Shown here: one piece after another, positions 8,362 through 17,896 of the stretch
How positions within the stretch are numbered: the first letter of the stretch is position 1
Layout of the letters: every line of letters starts with the position of its first letter
From: Segatella copri
GTDB taxonomy: Bacteria > Bacteroidota > Bacteroidia > Bacteroidales > Bacteroidaceae
DNA length: 64,000 bases
Direction of reading: 5' to 3'
Assembly: GCF_002224675.1 (NCBI RefSeq)
Contig: NZ_NMPZ01000011.1
Location: 1 to 64,000 of the forward strand
Notes under the pieces: model-generated
The model's database searches: none
Seen by the model: only the letters and a program-made list of their open reading frames with translations
Told to the model about the DNA's origin: nothing
Position numbers and translations under genes: made by a program

Positions 8362-9585
8362 CTACCGGCTGCGGTTCTGCTTGAACTCTCGGATAGCCTG
8401 GTTCACGTCATATTTCTGTCCGTTCTTGAAGGCGATGATGAAAGCCTCCGGAAACTTATCCAGCTTTTCCTTGCGCAGGCGATAGATCTCGTTGTAATTG
8501 GTGGATGCACCCAGGGTGTATTTCACCAGATTGCCTTCCTGGAAACTATCGTAATCGGTTTCGCCCTTGAAATGAGCATCGCCCTTGCGAAGGTTTCTAC
8601 TACCTACAAAAATCTGAAGCTTGAAGACCGGCGCATCGGCTACCTCAGCCTTCTTCACTTTCTTCTCCACCCGCTTTGGCTGTTCAGGCGTTGCCTCTTC
8701 ACGCTTCGGCTGCTTTCCCCTCGTTACGACACGAGTCTTAGGCGCAGGTTCCTGATCCGGAACAATCTTCGGGATATTCACTTCTTCGGAATCCTTGGCA
8801 CGATAAGGAACGGAAACCGATCTGTCGTACTTATTCTTGTATTTTGCGAAAGCCTCGTAGATGCCACGGGCGATATCATCCACTCTGCTGTCATTGTTGA
8901 GCAGGCGCTCTTCATCAGGAGTTGTGATGAATCCCAACTCAATGAGGCAGCCCGGCATGGAAGTCTCTCTCAAGACCAGGAATCCCGCCTGATGCACGCC
9001 CTTGTCGGGACGGTTGGCACCATCGCAGACACCTCGCTGAATCATTCGAGCCAGATCTACGCTGCGCTCCATGTTCTTGCCCTGGATGAACTCGAAGATG
9101 ATATAGCTCTCAGAAGATCGGGGATCGAAGCCCTGATATCTCTGCTGATAGTCCTTCTCCATCGAGATGACGGAGTTTTCCCGCATCGCCACATCGAGAT
9201 TATCCTTGGCACGGTGCATACCGAGGGTATAGGTCTCGAAGCCACGAGCTATCTTTCCTGCCGGCAAGGCATTGGTGTGCACGGAGATAAAGAGATCGGC
9301 ATTGGCACGGTTGGCGATATTCGCACGCTCATTGAGCGGGATGAAGACATCCGTCTTGCGGGTATAGATGACTCTTACCTCCGGGAGATTCTGCTCCACA
9401 TACTTACCGAAGCGCAAGGCAACGGCAAGATTGATATTCTTTTCCTTGGATATGGCTCCGAGTGCTCCGGCATCATGGCCACCATGACCAGCGTCGATGA
9501 CCAGCGTGAATCGCTTATTGGCAGCTAACGATGTCATTACAAACATGCACATCAAAGCCCATATCAGTGTTACTTTCTTACACAT
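8362..9585 (-). CDS. N-acetylmuramoyl-L-alanine amidase (Amidase_3, AmiC-like)
   Basis: Secreted zinc amidase that cleaves the bond between N-acetylmuramic acid and L-alanine in peptidoglycan, usually for daughter-cell separation. A signal peptide (residues 1-21, ending SLAA) is followed by the Amidase_3 domain (about 25-240). Zinc-site motifs are VIDAGHGGHDAGA, a Glu in KEKNINLAVAL, SVHTNAL and the late Glu in CLIELGFITT. A charged linker (about 255-310) leads to a C-terminal region (about 320-400) that looks like a SPOR-type fold (FKLQIFVGS, YTLGASTNYNEI). A -7-like TAATTTTGC lies at 9602-9610 on the minus strand. It heads an operon with mlaD. Confidence 0.93.
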   Translation of the reverse strand: MCKKVTLIWALMCMFVMTSLAANKRFTLVIDAGHGGHDAGALGAISKEKNINLAVALRFGKYVEQNLPEVRVIYTRKTDVFIPLNERANIANRANADLFISVHTNALPAGKIARGFETYTLGMHRAKDNLDVAMRENSVISMEKDYQQRYQGFDPRSSESYIIFEFIQGKNMERSVDLARMIQRGVCDGANRPDKGVHQAGFLVLRETSMPGCLIELGFITTPDEERLLNNDSRVDDIARGIYEAFAKYKNKYDRSVSVPYRAKDSEEVNIPKIVPDQEPAPKTRVVTRGKQPKREEATPEQPKRVEKKVKKAEVADAPVFKLQIFVGSRNLRKGDAHFKGETDYDSFQEGNLVKYTLGASTNYNEIYRLRKEKLDKFPEAFIIAFKNGQKYDVNQAIREFKQNRSR

Positions 9586-9636
9586 ACTTTCTGATGATTT
9601 TGCAAAATTACTACTTTATTATCAGAAAACCTAATT

Positions 9637-10020
9637 CTAACTATAAGTTTTATCATTTGTTAATACAACCTCTACCCCTGCGCCGTCGCTATCGGCCCCC
9701 ATCGGTGGATTCACCTTGGTGATAGAGAGTTGGAGTTTCTGGATTTCCGGGAAATCGGAAAAGAGTCTATGGGCGATTCTGCCTGCCACATGCTCCAGGA
9801 GCTTGCTGGGCACCGCCATTTCCTCTCTTACCTTCTGATAGACCTCGGCATAATTGAGGGTTCCCTGAAGATCATCGGTTTTCATGGCAGAAGAGAAGTC
9901 ATAATCCAGCACCAGGTTGACAAGATAATCGTTGCCAACGATTCCTTCCTGCGGCAATACGCCATGGAAAGCGTGGAAACGCACATTCCTGAGGTATATC
10001 TTACTGCTCATCAATTTCAT
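9637..10020 (-). CDS. folB: Dihydroneopterin aldolase
   Basis: Converts 7,8-dihydroneopterin to 6-hydroxymethyl-7,8-dihydropterin and glycolaldehyde in folate synthesis. The product is 127 residues, normal for the family. Signature parts are RFHAFHGVLPQEG near the N-terminus, a central LNYAEVY, LLEHVAGRIA, and the C-terminal active-site strand SITKVNPP containing the catalytic Lys. Its ATG at 10020 lies inside the end of the preceding gene (which stops at 10001), so translation is probably coupled; ATG 10011 is an alternative start. Other folate genes are at 43.0 and 60.1 kb. Confidence 0.93.
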   Translation of the reverse strand: MKLMSSKIYLRNVRFHAFHGVLPQEGIVGNDYLVNLVLDYDFSSAMKTDDLQGTLNYAEVYQKVREEMAVPSKLLEHVAGRIAHRLFSDFPEIQKLQLSITKVNPPMGADSDGAGVEVVLTNDKTYS

Positions 10021-10696
10021 CTTCAGTCTCCTTATAATCTATTCCGTTTTCCAAGTTATCTATTCCATTTTCTTCATAGAGGTACTTCTTCAAGGCTCTT
10101 TCCACGCCCACCCGCCAGGTGTTGAGGGTTTCGGAGGTGAGCTGCAGCTGATTGACCAGCTTGATGACGTGGGCAACCGGCATGCGATAGCGCAGAACGC
10201 CGGATATGAGCTTGGCATAGTTCCAATACTCGGGATTGAACTTCTCGCTCAATCCTTCGACGGTAATCTTGTAGCCACGCTTGTTGACAAACTGGAAATC
10301 ATATCGCTTCTGTCCTTCCGGGAGCACCGTCTTGATGATCCTGCCCTTGGTGACAGACTTGGGGAGCATGATGCCTTCATCCTCATCCTGCAAACCGGTG
10401 AATATCTCGTAGGGATGACCATTGAGCAATCCGACCAAAGCCACCCATTTCTCCTTATTGTTCTGGTATCTTACCACATCGCACTCCAATTCCTTAGGTC
10501 GAACCTCAACCACTTCCGGGCTGCCGATTGATTTCTGCGTTTCTTCGGAAACAAGTTTCGCCAATGGCTGATGGAGCTTATGCCAATCGACATTCTGAGC
10601 ATCGAAATGCCCGTGCAGCTCAGCCAATCGGGTCTTCAAATCTTTCATCAAGGCGTGGCTCGCCTCTTCGAAAGTCATATTTTCAGTATATTCCAT
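10001..10696 (-). CDS. Stand-alone protein resembling the C-terminal region of adenosylcobalamin-dependent ribonucleotide reductase
   Basis: The 231-residue product lacks signal peptide and membrane segments. The stretch from about residue 65 to 205 (RPKELECDVVRYQ, KWVALVGLLNGHPYEIFTG, GYKITVEGLSEKF, YAKLISGVLRYRMP, VERALKKYL) resembles, from memory, the tail of class II ribonucleoside-diphosphate reductases of Bacteroidota. The catalytic ten-stranded barrel and its cysteines are absent. The N-terminal 60 residues are helical and unrelated. It overlaps folB by about 20 nt, so the two form one operon. A remnant of a larger gene is unlikely: it has an intact start, a novel N-terminus and no degenerate flanks. 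Function unknown; an accessory role in nucleotide metabolism is a guess. Confidence 0.7.
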   Translation of the reverse strand: MEYTENMTFEEASHALMKDLKTRLAELHGHFDAQNVDWHKLHQPLAKLVSEETQKSIGSPEVVEVRPKELECDVVRYQNNKEKWVALVGLLNGHPYEIFTGLQDEDEGIMLPKSVTKGRIIKTVLPEGQKRYDFQFVNKRGYKITVEGLSEKFNPEYWNYAKLISGVLRYRMPVAHVIKLVNQLQLTSETLNTWRVGVERALKKYLYEENGIDNLENGIDYKETEDEIDEQ

Positions 10697-10844
10697 ATTA
10701 AACGTTTAATAATTAGCTGCAAAATTAAAACAATATTTCTAAAATATGAAACGTTTGGGCAGATATTTCATCAAAAAACGCACGAAAAGCTCATTATGAA
10801 GCGAAAAATGTAAAAGAACCGTGTTCTTTTTGGGAAACTTTCAT

Positions 10845-10853
10845 TATCTTTGC
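10845..10853 (+). promoter_or_regulatory. -7 element for nitroreductase gene
   Basis: TATCTTTGC, 34 nt upstream of the ATG. TTTG occurs at 10829-10832 but only 12 nt away, so the -33 element is not convincing. Confidence 0.5.
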
Positions 10854-10887
10854 AGAAGATAAGAGAAATATAAAAAAGAAACAAGAT

Positions 10888-11628
10888 ATGGAATCAATCA
10901 AGAAAAGAACCTCGATTCGCAAATATGCCGACAGAGAGGTAACAGATGAACTTTTGAACAGTTTGCTGGAAGAGGCGATGCGAACTCCTACCATGGGAAA
11001 CCTGCAGCTCTACAGCGTAGTGGTAACCCGCAGCGAAGAGGGAAAGAAGGCTTTGGCACCTGCCCACTTCAACCAGCCGATGGTGACAGGCGCTCCTGTG
11101 GTACTCACCATCTGCGCCGACTACCGCCGCACCACCCTCTGGGCAGAAAACCGCAAGGGAACCCCGGGATACGACAATATCCTCTCGTTTATGAATGCGG
11201 CTACCGATGCCCTGCTCTTCACGCAGACTTTTACCAATCTGGCAGAAGAGGCGGGTCTGGGAACCTGCTTCCTGGGCACCACGGTGTATATGCCGAAAAT
11301 GATCATCGACACCCTGAAGTTGCCGAAGCTGGTAATGCCAGTGGCTACCCTTACCATCGGATGGCCGGATGAGCAACCTGCCCAGAGCGACCGTCTGCCA
11401 TTGAGAAGCATCATCCACAACGAGCATTTCGAGGATTATACCCCAGAAAAGATTGATGACTTCTATGCCGAGAAGGAAGCACTGGAAGAGAACCAGGAGT
11501 TTGTACGCATCAACAACGTAGAAACATTAGCCCAGGTTTTCACCGATATCCGATATACCAAGAAGGATTGCGAAGCCATGAGCATCGGATTCCTCGATTC
11601 CCTCAAGCAGCAGGGATTCCTCAAGTAA
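10888..11628 (+). CDS. Nitroreductase-family NAD(P)H:FMN oxidoreductase
   Basis: Cytosolic flavoprotein that reduces nitro compounds, quinones or flavins with NAD(P)H. The 246-residue protein shows the N-terminal FMN-phosphate motif KKRTSIRKY, MGNLQLYSVVVT, and the flavin-site region AEEAGLGTCFLGT (about residues 112-124). It has a C-terminal extension similar in length to NfsA-type enzymes. The physiological substrate cannot be read from sequence. It is monocistronic and ends at a strong bidirectional terminator. Confidence 0.88.
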   Translation: MESIKKRTSIRKYADREVTDELLNSLLEEAMRTPTMGNLQLYSVVVTRSEEGKKALAPAHFNQPMVTGAPVVLTICADYRRTTLWAENRKGTPGYDNILSFMNAATDALLFTQTFTNLAEEAGLGTCFLGTTVYMPKMIIDTLKLPKLVMPVATLTIGWPDEQPAQSDRLPLRSIIHNEHFEDYTPEKIDDFYAEKEALEENQEFVRINNVETLAQVFTDIRYTKKDCEAMSIGFLDSLKQQGFLK

Positions 11629-11630
11629 AT

Positions 11631-11664
11631 AAAAAAGCGCATCAGAATTCTGATGCGCTTTTTT
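11631..11664. terminator. Perfect palindromic bidirectional terminator
   Basis: A 34-nt perfect palindrome: AAAAAAGCGCATCAGAA meets its exact complement, with T runs on both exits. It separates the convergent nitroreductase and GH2 genes. Confidence 0.85.
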
Positions 11665-11679
11665 ATTTTACTTTCAGTT

Positions 11680-14600
11680 TTACTTATTGAAACCTGTAAT
11701 CTCCACGTATGGAGCCTGACCTCTGCCATCCTCATCACGATAAGATACCTTGATAGTCTTGCACTCATTCGGCATCAGACTGAAATAGTTATCGCTGTAG
11801 ATAACAGGGAGAATCTGCTCACCATCACCACCCTTCAGGTTCAGGCGAACCAAGAGGGCAGGTACATTGCCGGTATTGCGGATCTCTACCTCGCCAACCC
11901 ACTCTTCGCCCTGCTGAACGAAACGCTTGCCGCTGACAGCAACATCTGCCTTTGGCAATTTAGAGAGTGCCTGGAGATTATCCTCTTCCTTACCCATTAC
12001 ATAGAAGTTGTCTGAAACCACCTGGTTGTTCTGCTCCAGAGTCAACTTGATGTAGTAAACCTCCTCATCCGGTTCGCTTACGCTAACGGCATCGAGGGTC
12101 TGGTCTTCTGCCACATTCACTTCCTTGCTCTCCTCCTTGATCAACTTTCCGTACATATCAAAGACCTGAGCCTTGGCAACCAAGCCATCCTTGGCACCAC
12201 CGGCAAAGTTGACCACCTCGGCAACCTTCTTCACCGGATTATACTGGATATGCAATGGCTCACAAGCCTTCTTCACACCAAAGTATGCTGCAGTTGGCTC
12301 GAAGTAATAATCATAGGTACACCATACCATGCTTGGCCAGCAGGCATGACTCATCCAGATAAGCAGACCGAGACGGTCCTGCTGAGAAGACTCGTACATC
12401 GCACGATAGCCATCATAGTTAAGCCACTGTGCCCACTTGGTAAACTGCTCAGCACTCTGAGGCTTGCCATAACGCTTCTCCATGATGTTGTTGAAAGACT
12501 CACCTCCCTGGGCGCCCTTCAATGTATAATCATGCTGTCCCCAAGCATCACTCTGTGGCCACAGATGCTCCGGTTCCATCATTCTGCTCAGAGACTCGAA
12601 GGTAGGCACATTCGGCATACCACGCTCAGAATGCAGCTTATGGCTCTGGTTAGCGAAGTAGAAAGATGGCGACTTCATCTGGTAAGGACCATGACCGCTC
12701 ACACCCAGGTCGGCAGAGCTAGGAATATACCCCAACTGTGGATGGATATCCTTGACCTGCCCTCTCAGCACCTTGTCGATGGATGCAGGAGGGAAGCCCT
12801 CGTTTCTACCGCAATAGATACCGATACAAGCATGGCTGCGGATGCGGGAGATGTAATCGGCAGAGTTCTCGAGGAACATCTTGTCGTCATCAGGATCCGG
12901 TCCGTCCCATGGGTTAGCCAACCAGAAGTCCTGCCAGATCATGATACCATACTTATCGCATGCCTCATACAGTTCCTCATCACCAATCTGACCTACCCAG
13001 TCGCGAATCATATTGTAGTTCATCTCCTTATGGTAGCGAACGGCAGCATCGTATTCACGTCCACGGTAGTTGAGGTTGGTCTCAGAGAATCCCCAGTTAC
13101 CACCCAATGGATTCAACCGTTTGCCATTGATGTAGATCTTGGTCTGGGTATCCAGGTCGGCATAGCTCATCTGGCGGATACCCGCCTTATAGTTGACCTC
13201 AGAGATTACCTCGCCTGAAGCCTTGTCAGATACCTTGAAACCGGCATCATATAAATAAGGAGAACCATAGCCGTTAGGCCACCAGAGATTCATGCGCTGG
13301 TTCTTGAGCTGAGGATAATCAGCTGGAGCGAAAGCCACCTCACGCTTCTCGTTTGGCTGCAGGCTAACTTCCTGCTCAAACTGGATCTTACCGATAAAAC
13401 CGGAAAGCTTCACAGTCTTAGCCACGGCATCTGCATTCTTCAGGAAGACAGATGGAGTCATGGTTGCCAATGTATCCGGCAGATTCAAAGTAGATGTTAC
13501 CAGCGGATCGGAAACGCTCACACCGTTATCGTGGGTGAGATAGACATCATTCCAGATACCGATTTCACGACCTGGGGTATTGGTAATCCAGTCCCAGCCG
13601 ATAGATGCGTGGAAGGTTGGGTTATCAGCACCCAACTCACCACCATTGAGGTCGGTATTCTGGAGATTCTTCTGCTTCACCACGCCGAAGTGGGCATTCT
13701 TGATGACATGCACCTCGAGCTTGTTGGCACCCGTCTTCAACTTCTTGGTCACGTCGATGCGAGAGCGGATAAAAGCACCATCGATTCTGCCAATCTTCTC
13801 ACCATTCAGAAGGATATCCGCCTTCCAGTTGATACCATCGAAGTTAAGATAGGTATGCTGGTTCTTGTTGGCAGATGGCTGATGGTTGATGGTAGTACGA
13901 TACCAGAAATCAGAGTTGAAGAACGACTCGGAAATCTGTCGCATATTATCATCGTAGCGGTTATCAGGCACCGCACCGATATTCATATAGCTGGTAAGCA
14001 CGGTACCAGGAACGGTAGCCTGAATCCAGGCATCACTTCCCTCACGGCGCAGCTGCCACTGGTTGAGCATCAGCTTGCCATTCTTAGAAGCCAAAGTGTT
14101 GGCTGCCTCGGCACGCAAGCCACCCTTACCCATCACCTGCATCTCAGACAAGGCATAGCGACCGGAAGCATCCGGCTGGGTTAGCAGCAATCTCACATAT
14201 CTGCCATGCCCCTTGCAAGCCACCTTCTCGGTCAAGCCCTTCTGCTTACCCAGGGTAGCAATATCACTCCAGTTTCTGGCATCACTGGAAACCTGAATCT
14301 TGCCCTGGCGAGCCTTGTTGACCCAGAAAAGATTCACCTGATCGAAATCAGCCACAGTACCCAGATCTACATAGAGCCACTGGGCATTCTTTGCCAATTC
14401 AGACTTCCATACACTGGAGAAGTGCATGGATGGACGCCATGAAGTGGTATTATCGATGAGTTTGACGCGCCACCACGCTGCACCCGGCATAGTAAATTCG
14501 ATGCGTACGTGCTCGTAGTTGCCCGGTTTCTTCAAAGGAATGGAAACATTCAGCTTGCGGAGCGGCAGGCGCACCACATCCTGGAACTTGTTTGGGTCGG

Positions 14601-15162
14601 AACTTACCTGCTGTTTGGTAGCCTCACCAGGAAGTCCGGTGCCTTTCTCTTCTCCCAGCACCTCCCATTTCGTACCATTGTGTGACCCCATCACACGAAT
14701 CACATACCCCTGAGTAGCCTTGTCCTGATAGTAAGCCAATTCACCTGTAAACTTCAGGTTTCTGAGGTTTACCTTCATGGCTTCCCAATTGAACTCAGCA
14801 AAAGCCTTCTCGCCCTTGATATACTGACTGGTGACCGTGTTGCCATCAATCATCTTCACCTTGTCACGGTTGGATAACTCGCCTTCATTCGTTCTTACAC
14901 TCAGGAAGGAAGGAGCCTTGCTGGTGATGATACCATCTGTTACCAGATGACCTGTAAGATTGAAATCGGCATTCGAGGAAGTATATACCATACGGTTCAA
15001 GGCAATGTTCCTATAGGTATCATCCTTCACCATTTGAGGAGCCGTAAACTGAGACGGGCGTCCCGGATACTGTCCGATACCCCTTGTCCCGGTCTGATCG
15101 TCGGCATAAGTCAAGCCCAGAGCCTGGCTGAGTAAAGCTATAACCACAACTGCTTTCTTCAT
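11680..15162 (-). CDS. Secreted GH2-family exo-acting glycosidase with N-terminal discoidin-like domains
   Basis: The 1160-residue protein has a signal peptide (1-20). Two F5/8 type C (discoidin)-like carbohydrate-binding regions follow (about 50-235 and 240-350; VRIEFTMPGAAWWRV and YVRLLLTQPDASGRY). GH2 sugar-binding (about 365-530), immunoglobulin-like (about 540-650) and TIM-barrel (about 660-940) domains come next, then beta-sandwich C-terminal domains. Catalytic candidates are the acid/base Glu in YCGRNEGFPP and the nucleophile Glu in HSERGMPNVPTFES. That arrangement resembles exo-beta-D-glucosaminidase and mannosidase-like GH2 members more than LacZ. No SusC/D pair is adjacent. It has a canonical promoter at 15199-15230. 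Substrate unresolved. Confidence 0.85.
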   Translation of the reverse strand: MKKAVVVIALLSQALGLTYADDQTGTRGIGQYPGRPSQFTAPQMVKDDTYRNIALNRMVYTSSNADFNLTGHLVTDGIITSKAPSFLSVRTNEGELSNRDKVKMIDGNTVTSQYIKGEKAFAEFNWEAMKVNLRNLKFTGELAYYQDKATQGYVIRVMGSHNGTKWEVLGEEKGTGLPGEATKQQVSSDPNKFQDVVRLPLRKLNVSIPLKKPGNYEHVRIEFTMPGAAWWRVKLIDNTTSWRPSMHFSSVWKSELAKNAQWLYVDLGTVADFDQVNLFWVNKARQGKIQVSSDARNWSDIATLGKQKGLTEKVACKGHGRYVRLLLTQPDASGRYALSEMQVMGKGGLRAEAANTLASKNGKLMLNQWQLRREGSDAWIQATVPGTVLTSYMNIGAVPDNRYDDNMRQISESFFNSDFWYRTTINHQPSANKNQHTYLNFDGINWKADILLNGEKIGRIDGAFIRSRIDVTKKLKTGANKLEVHVIKNAHFGVVKQKNLQNTDLNGGELGADNPTFHASIGWDWITNTPGREIGIWNDVYLTHDNGVSVSDPLVTSTLNLPDTLATMTPSVFLKNADAVAKTVKLSGFIGKIQFEQEVSLQPNEKREVAFAPADYPQLKNQRMNLWWPNGYGSPYLYDAGFKVSDKASGEVISEVNYKAGIRQMSYADLDTQTKIYINGKRLNPLGGNWGFSETNLNYRGREYDAAVRYHKEMNYNMIRDWVGQIGDEELYEACDKYGIMIWQDFWLANPWDGPDPDDDKMFLENSADYISRIRSHACIGIYCGRNEGFPPASIDKVLRGQVKDIHPQLGYIPSSADLGVSGHGPYQMKSPSFYFANQSHKLHSERGMPNVPTFESLSRMMEPEHLWPQSDAWGQHDYTLKGAQGGESFNNIMEKRYGKPQSAEQFTKWAQWLNYDGYRAMYESSQQDRLGLLIWMSHACWPSMVWCTYDYYFEPTAAYFGVKKACEPLHIQYNPVKKVAEVVNFAGGAKDGLVAKAQVFDMYGKLIKEESKEVNVAEDQTLDAVSVSEPDEEVYYIKLTLEQNNQVVSDNFYVMGKEEDNLQALSKLPKADVAVSGKRFVQQGEEWVGEVEIRNTGNVPALLVRLNLKGGDGEQILPVIYSDNYFSLMPNECKTIKVSYRDEDGRGQAPYVEITGFNK

Positions 15163-15198
15163 TATTTTTTTAAGTTTAAGTAATATACTAAGTTTTGT

Positions 15199-15230
15199 GC
15201 AAAGTTACAAAAAAAAACTATACGTGCAAA
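15199..15230 (-). promoter_or_regulatory. Promoter of the large GH2 gene
   Basis: On the minus strand, TTTG (15227-15230), 19 nt, TAACTTTGC (15199-15207), about 37 nt upstream of the ATG. Confidence 0.7.
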
Positions 15231-15306
15231 TATTTTAAACCAATTTATTTATTCTTGCGTATTTTAGGGCAAAAAAATACCCAATGCCCTATAAAAATAA
15301 AGGAAA

Positions 15307-15335
15307 AGCGCAACAGGCAAATAGTCTGTTGCGCT
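15307..15335 (-). terminator. Terminator of murF/alr
   Basis: AGCGCAACAG (15307-15316) pairs with CTGTTGCGCT (15326-15335). Reading along the minus strand, the stem is followed by a T-rich run. It lies about 40 nt past the murF/alr stop. Confidence 0.75.
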
Positions 15336-15376
15336 TCTATCATTAAATTTCAATTGAACTAGTACTCATTTCATCT

Positions 15377-17854
15377 TTAATCCTGGTAATAAACTCTCTT
15401 CACTCGGTTGCTGATGGTGGTCAGCACTTCGTAAGGAATTGTCTCCAGAATATCACTCAACACCTGAACAGGAAGATGCTCGCCGAAGATTTCCACGCTA
15501 TCACCTTCCTTGCAGTTGATGCCGGTGACATCGATCATCGCCACATCCATACAGATGTTGCCTACATAATCTGCCTTCTGACCATTGACCAGACAGTAGG
15601 CATGGCGATTGCCGAGACGGCGGTTCAAGCCATCAGCATATCCGATAGGAATGGCAGCGATGACACTATCCTTATCGAGGATGGTCTTGCGACTGTAGCC
15701 TACACTATCGCCCGCCTTCACGTTGTGCATCTGGAGAATGGTAGTCTTCAGGGTGCTCACGCAGTTGATGGTCTTGTTGTTGCGGGAGTTGATGCCATAG
15801 AGTCCGAGACCCAGGCGGCACATATCCAACTGGCGCTCCGGGAAGTGCTCGATACCTGCCGAATTGCAGATATGGCGCAGGATCTTATGATCGAAGGCAG
15901 CCTGCAACTGTCGGCTTCCCTTATCGAAGAGTTCAAACTGATGGGCAGAGAAATCATCGAAACTATCGTCATCGCTTCCCACGAAGTGAGAGAAGACAGA
16001 ACGAGGGATGATGGCATTCTGATGCTTCAGCTTACCGATAAGCTCCTCCATATCGTTTTCAGGATCGAAGCCCATGCGATGCATACCGGTATCGAGCTTG
16101 ATGTGAACAGGGAATCCGGTGACACCCTCCTTCTCTGCAGCCTTGATGAGCGCATCGAGCAATCGGAAAGAATACACCTCAGGCTCCAGGTCGTAATCGA
16201 ACATGGTCTTGAAGGCTGTCATTTCCGGGTTCATGATCATGATGTTGCTGGTGATACCGTTCTTGCGAAGGGTGACACCCTCATCGGCAACAGCCACAGC
16301 CAGATAATCTACACGATGATCCTGCAGGGTCTTGGCTATCTCCACCGCTCCGGCACCATAGCCATCCGCCTTGATCATGCAGACCAGTTTGGTTTCCGGC
16401 TTCATGAAGGCACGGTAGTAGTTGAGGTTGGCAACCACCGCATTCAGGTTGACCTCGAGGGTGGTTTCATGCACCTTCTGCACCAGCAGTTCGGTAAGCT
16501 GATCGAAACCAAACTGGCGGGCACCCTTCAGGAGGATGACCTCATCGCGGAGGGAGGCAAAGACCTCGCTATTGATAAACTCCTCCACATTCGGGAAGAA
16601 GAACTTTTCTGAAATCTGAATCGTATCATGCTGTTTGCAGAGTTCCGGACCGATACCGATGAACTTCACTACGCCACGCTTGCGGGCAAGATCGCTCACC
16701 TCTTTATATAGCGCCTCAGGAGTCTGACCGCTCTGATAGATATCGCTCAAGATCAAAGTATGGCGACGGCCACGATGATCAGGACGGCGGTTCATGAAGT
16801 CGAGGGCGATGTCAAGTGAATTGATATCGCTGTTGTAACTGTCGTTGATGAGTGTACAGCCATGCTGGCCCACCTTTACCTCCAGTCGCATCGCAACCGG
16901 TTCGAGCAGTGCCATACGCTTGTCGATATCCTCCGCAGAGAGTCCGATCTTGGAAGCGACTGCAGCACAAACGATGGAGTTCTGGATGGAAGCATCATCG
17001 ATGAAAGGAATGGAGAAGCTATCCTCTACACCTTTATATATATAGGTGATGACGCTCACGCTCTGCTGCTTCTCAATCTTCTTGACATAGAAAGGAGCCT
17101 CAGGATTCTGGAGCGACCAGAAGAGTTTTTCGCCTTTATAATCAGGATATTCAGCCACCACCTTGGTAATCACCTCATCATCGCCATCATAAACCACGGT
17201 TTCAGCATCATGGAAGAGGATGAGCTTCTCACGGCACTTCTCCTCCAGTGAAGAGAAGTTCTCCTGATGGGCTGAACCCACATTGGTAAGAACGGCGATG
17301 GTAGGCTGGATGATGTCACGGAGGGCAAGCATCTCGCCAGGCTGACTGATACCCGCCTCGAAGACACCTACCTGGGTCTGCTCGTTCATCAGCCAGACAG
17401 ACAATGGCACACCTATCTGGGAATTGTAACTGCGAGGGCTGCGGGTAACGAACATGCTTGGCGAGAGCAGCTGATAGAGCCACTCCTTGACCATCGTCTT
17501 GCCGTTGGAACCCGTAATACCCACGATAGGGATATTGAATTCATCACGATGGCGTTCAGCCAGACGCTGAAGAGCCTCCAGCGTATTGACCACCTTCAGA
17601 AAGTTAGCCTCCGGATAATCAGAAGCATAGCCCTTAGGGACATCAGTTACCACAAAGTTTTTCACACCTCTGCGATACAGTTCAGGGATGTAATTATGAC
17701 CATCATTGCGCTCAGACTTGAGTGCAAAAAACAGAGTTTCCTCCGGGAAACAAAGAGAACGACTATCGGTCAGGATAAAACCGATGTTGGTATCATTGTC
17801 TCCATAGCGACGCGCACCTATCAGTGTGGTTACCTTTTCAATAGTATATGTCAT
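15377..17854 (-). CDS. murF: Bifunctional MurF (UDP-MurNAc-tripeptide:D-Ala-D-Ala ligase) - alanine racemase fusion
   Basis: Two peptidoglycan-precursor enzymes in one 825-residue chain. The N-terminal MurF part (about 1-450) has the ATP loop GITGSNGKTMVKEW, a central Mur-ligase domain (NVGSAHQENF) and a C-terminal ligase domain (INDSYNSD). The C-terminal part (about 460-825) is a PLP-dependent alanine racemase. It has the PLP lysine in MIKADGYGAGA, a catalytic-Tyr region VGYSRKTIL, and YADGLNRRLGN. This fusion is an established Bacteroidota arrangement. It is last in the YfhO-GSCFA-murF/alr operon and ends at a clear terminator. Whether both halves are active cannot be judged here. Confidence 0.93.
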   Translation of the reverse strand: MTYTIEKVTTLIGARRYGDNDTNIGFILTDSRSLCFPEETLFFALKSERNDGHNYIPELYRRGVKNFVVTDVPKGYASDYPEANFLKVVNTLEALQRLAERHRDEFNIPIVGITGSNGKTMVKEWLYQLLSPSMFVTRSPRSYNSQIGVPLSVWLMNEQTQVGVFEAGISQPGEMLALRDIIQPTIAVLTNVGSAHQENFSSLEEKCREKLILFHDAETVVYDGDDEVITKVVAEYPDYKGEKLFWSLQNPEAPFYVKKIEKQQSVSVITYIYKGVEDSFSIPFIDDASIQNSIVCAAVASKIGLSAEDIDKRMALLEPVAMRLEVKVGQHGCTLINDSYNSDINSLDIALDFMNRRPDHRGRRHTLILSDIYQSGQTPEALYKEVSDLARKRGVVKFIGIGPELCKQHDTIQISEKFFFPNVEEFINSEVFASLRDEVILLKGARQFGFDQLTELLVQKVHETTLEVNLNAVVANLNYYRAFMKPETKLVCMIKADGYGAGAVEIAKTLQDHRVDYLAVAVADEGVTLRKNGITSNIMIMNPEMTAFKTMFDYDLEPEVYSFRLLDALIKAAEKEGVTGFPVHIKLDTGMHRMGFDPENDMEELIGKLKHQNAIIPRSVFSHFVGSDDDSFDDFSAHQFELFDKGSRQLQAAFDHKILRHICNSAGIEHFPERQLDMCRLGLGLYGINSRNNKTINCVSTLKTTILQMHNVKAGDSVGYSRKTILDKDSVIAAIPIGYADGLNRRLGNRHAYCLVNGQKADYVGNICMDVAMIDVTGINCKEGDSVEIFGEHLPVQVLSDILETIPYEVLTTISNRVKRVYYQD

Positions 17855-17896
17855 TGTCTTAATACTTTAAATGTTCTACATTATGCTTTTGGGCTT

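Noticed and set aside
15377-17854. MurF-Alr fusion as a novel fusion
   Set aside because: This bifunctional arrangement is a known and common Bacteroidota feature.
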